In this document: piece by piece, positions 5,974-6,084 of the stretch
How positions within the stretch are numbered: position 1 is the stretch's first letter
Layout: each line of letters opens with the position of its first letter
DNA from: Bradyrhizobium sp.
GTDB lineage: Bacteria; Pseudomonadota; Alphaproteobacteria; Rhizobiales; Xanthobacteraceae
Direction of reading: 5' to 3'
Assembly (NCBI GenBank): GCA_028290165.1
Contig: JAQGKJ010000344.1
Coordinates: forward strand, 1 to 6,084
Length of the DNA: 6,084 nt
The notes under the pieces: generated by a model
Seen by the model: the letters and a program-made list of their open reading frames with translations, nothing else
Database searches by the model: none
Told to the model about the DNA's origin: nothing
Made by a program: the position numbers and the translations under genes

Positions 5974-6084
5974 TCAGTTCTTCTTGATGCTCGAGATGAT
6001 GCGGTCGGCTTCCGTGCGCCAGTCGGGGCTGCGGGCGAAGGCTTGCGTGCCCTTCTGACCGAACAGGCCTTCGTCGGCGAGGTC
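5974..6084 (-). CDS. 3' end of an unidentified minus-strand gene upstream of ligI
   Basis: Only the last 36 codons are inside the window; the frame is open from base 6084 down to a TGA at 5976-5974. The peptide begins DLADEGLFGQKGTQ, continues through FARSPDWRTEADRI and ends SSIKKN. I do not recognise the family. The Lys-rich amphipathic end would suit a solute-binding or enzyme C-terminus, but that is a guess. Seven bases separate its stop from the ligI start, so it is probably co-transcribed and likely belongs to the same catabolic or uptake unit. Steady codon choice up to the stop supports it being real. Confidence 0.6.
   Translation of the reverse strand, partial: DLADEGLFGQKGTQAFARSPDWRTEADRIISSIKKN

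Noticed and set aside
4983..5987. A 334-codon plus-strand open frame opposite ligI
   Set aside because: It is the antisense shadow of a clearly recognised LigI with all motifs. It has no domain I recognise, is rich in Arg, His and Gly as GC-rich antisense frames are, and would start inside the palindromic repeat.

Overview
The window is GC-rich and has the look of an alphaproteobacterium of the Bradyrhizobium / Rhodopseudomonas group. That placement is inferred from codon use, from the gene families (a LigI-type lactonase, an LpxO-type lipid A hydroxylase, a paired Cys-rich-repeat and OmpA-like protein), and from three intergenic palindromic repeats of a kind I remember as scattered through Bradyrhizobium genomes. 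No rRNA, tRNA, CRISPR array, transposase or phage gene is visible.

Layout, left to right. (1) Positions 2-631 (+) are the C-terminal three quarters of a classical short-chain dehydrogenase/reductase, cut by the window edge. (2) Positions 632-940 are non-coding, with two possible hairpins and one plausible sigma70-like promoter. (3) Positions 941-2650 (+) encode a five-helix membrane protein with an extracytoplasmic alkaline-phosphatase/sulfatase-fold domain of the LtaS/MdoB (OpgB) type, followed 99 bases later by an LpxO-type Fe(II)/2-oxoglutarate lipid A hydroxylase (2750-3682, +). Together they look like a small envelope-modification locus. (4) Positions 3686-3808 are a nested palindromic repeat. 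(5) Positions 3859-4958 (+) hold a one-base-overlapping pair: a secreted protein with two four-cysteine repeats, then a small OmpA-like periplasmic protein. The OmpA-like protein lacks the usual meso-DAP-binding Asp, and its C-terminal tail is encoded by a second repeat. (6) Positions 4959-5051, between convergent genes, are almost entirely a third palindromic repeat, which also supplies the stop codon of the next gene. (7) On the minus strand, 5966-5052 encodes a 2-pyrone-4,6-dicarboxylate hydrolase (LigI family). It follows by 7 bases the 3' end of another minus-strand gene (5974-6084) that I cannot identify.

Functionally there are two themes. The plus-strand genes from 941 to 4958 all concern the cell envelope: transfer of a head group or substituent in the periplasm, lipid A acyl hydroxylation, and two small exported proteins. 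The minus-strand genes are catabolic, for aromatic ring-cleavage products of the protocatechuate 4,5-pathway. I see no clear new defence or mobile system. The points most worth a second look are the degenerate OmpA pocket, the repeat-derived protein tail, the repeat-supplied stop codon, and the two alternative folds of the 3686-3808 element.
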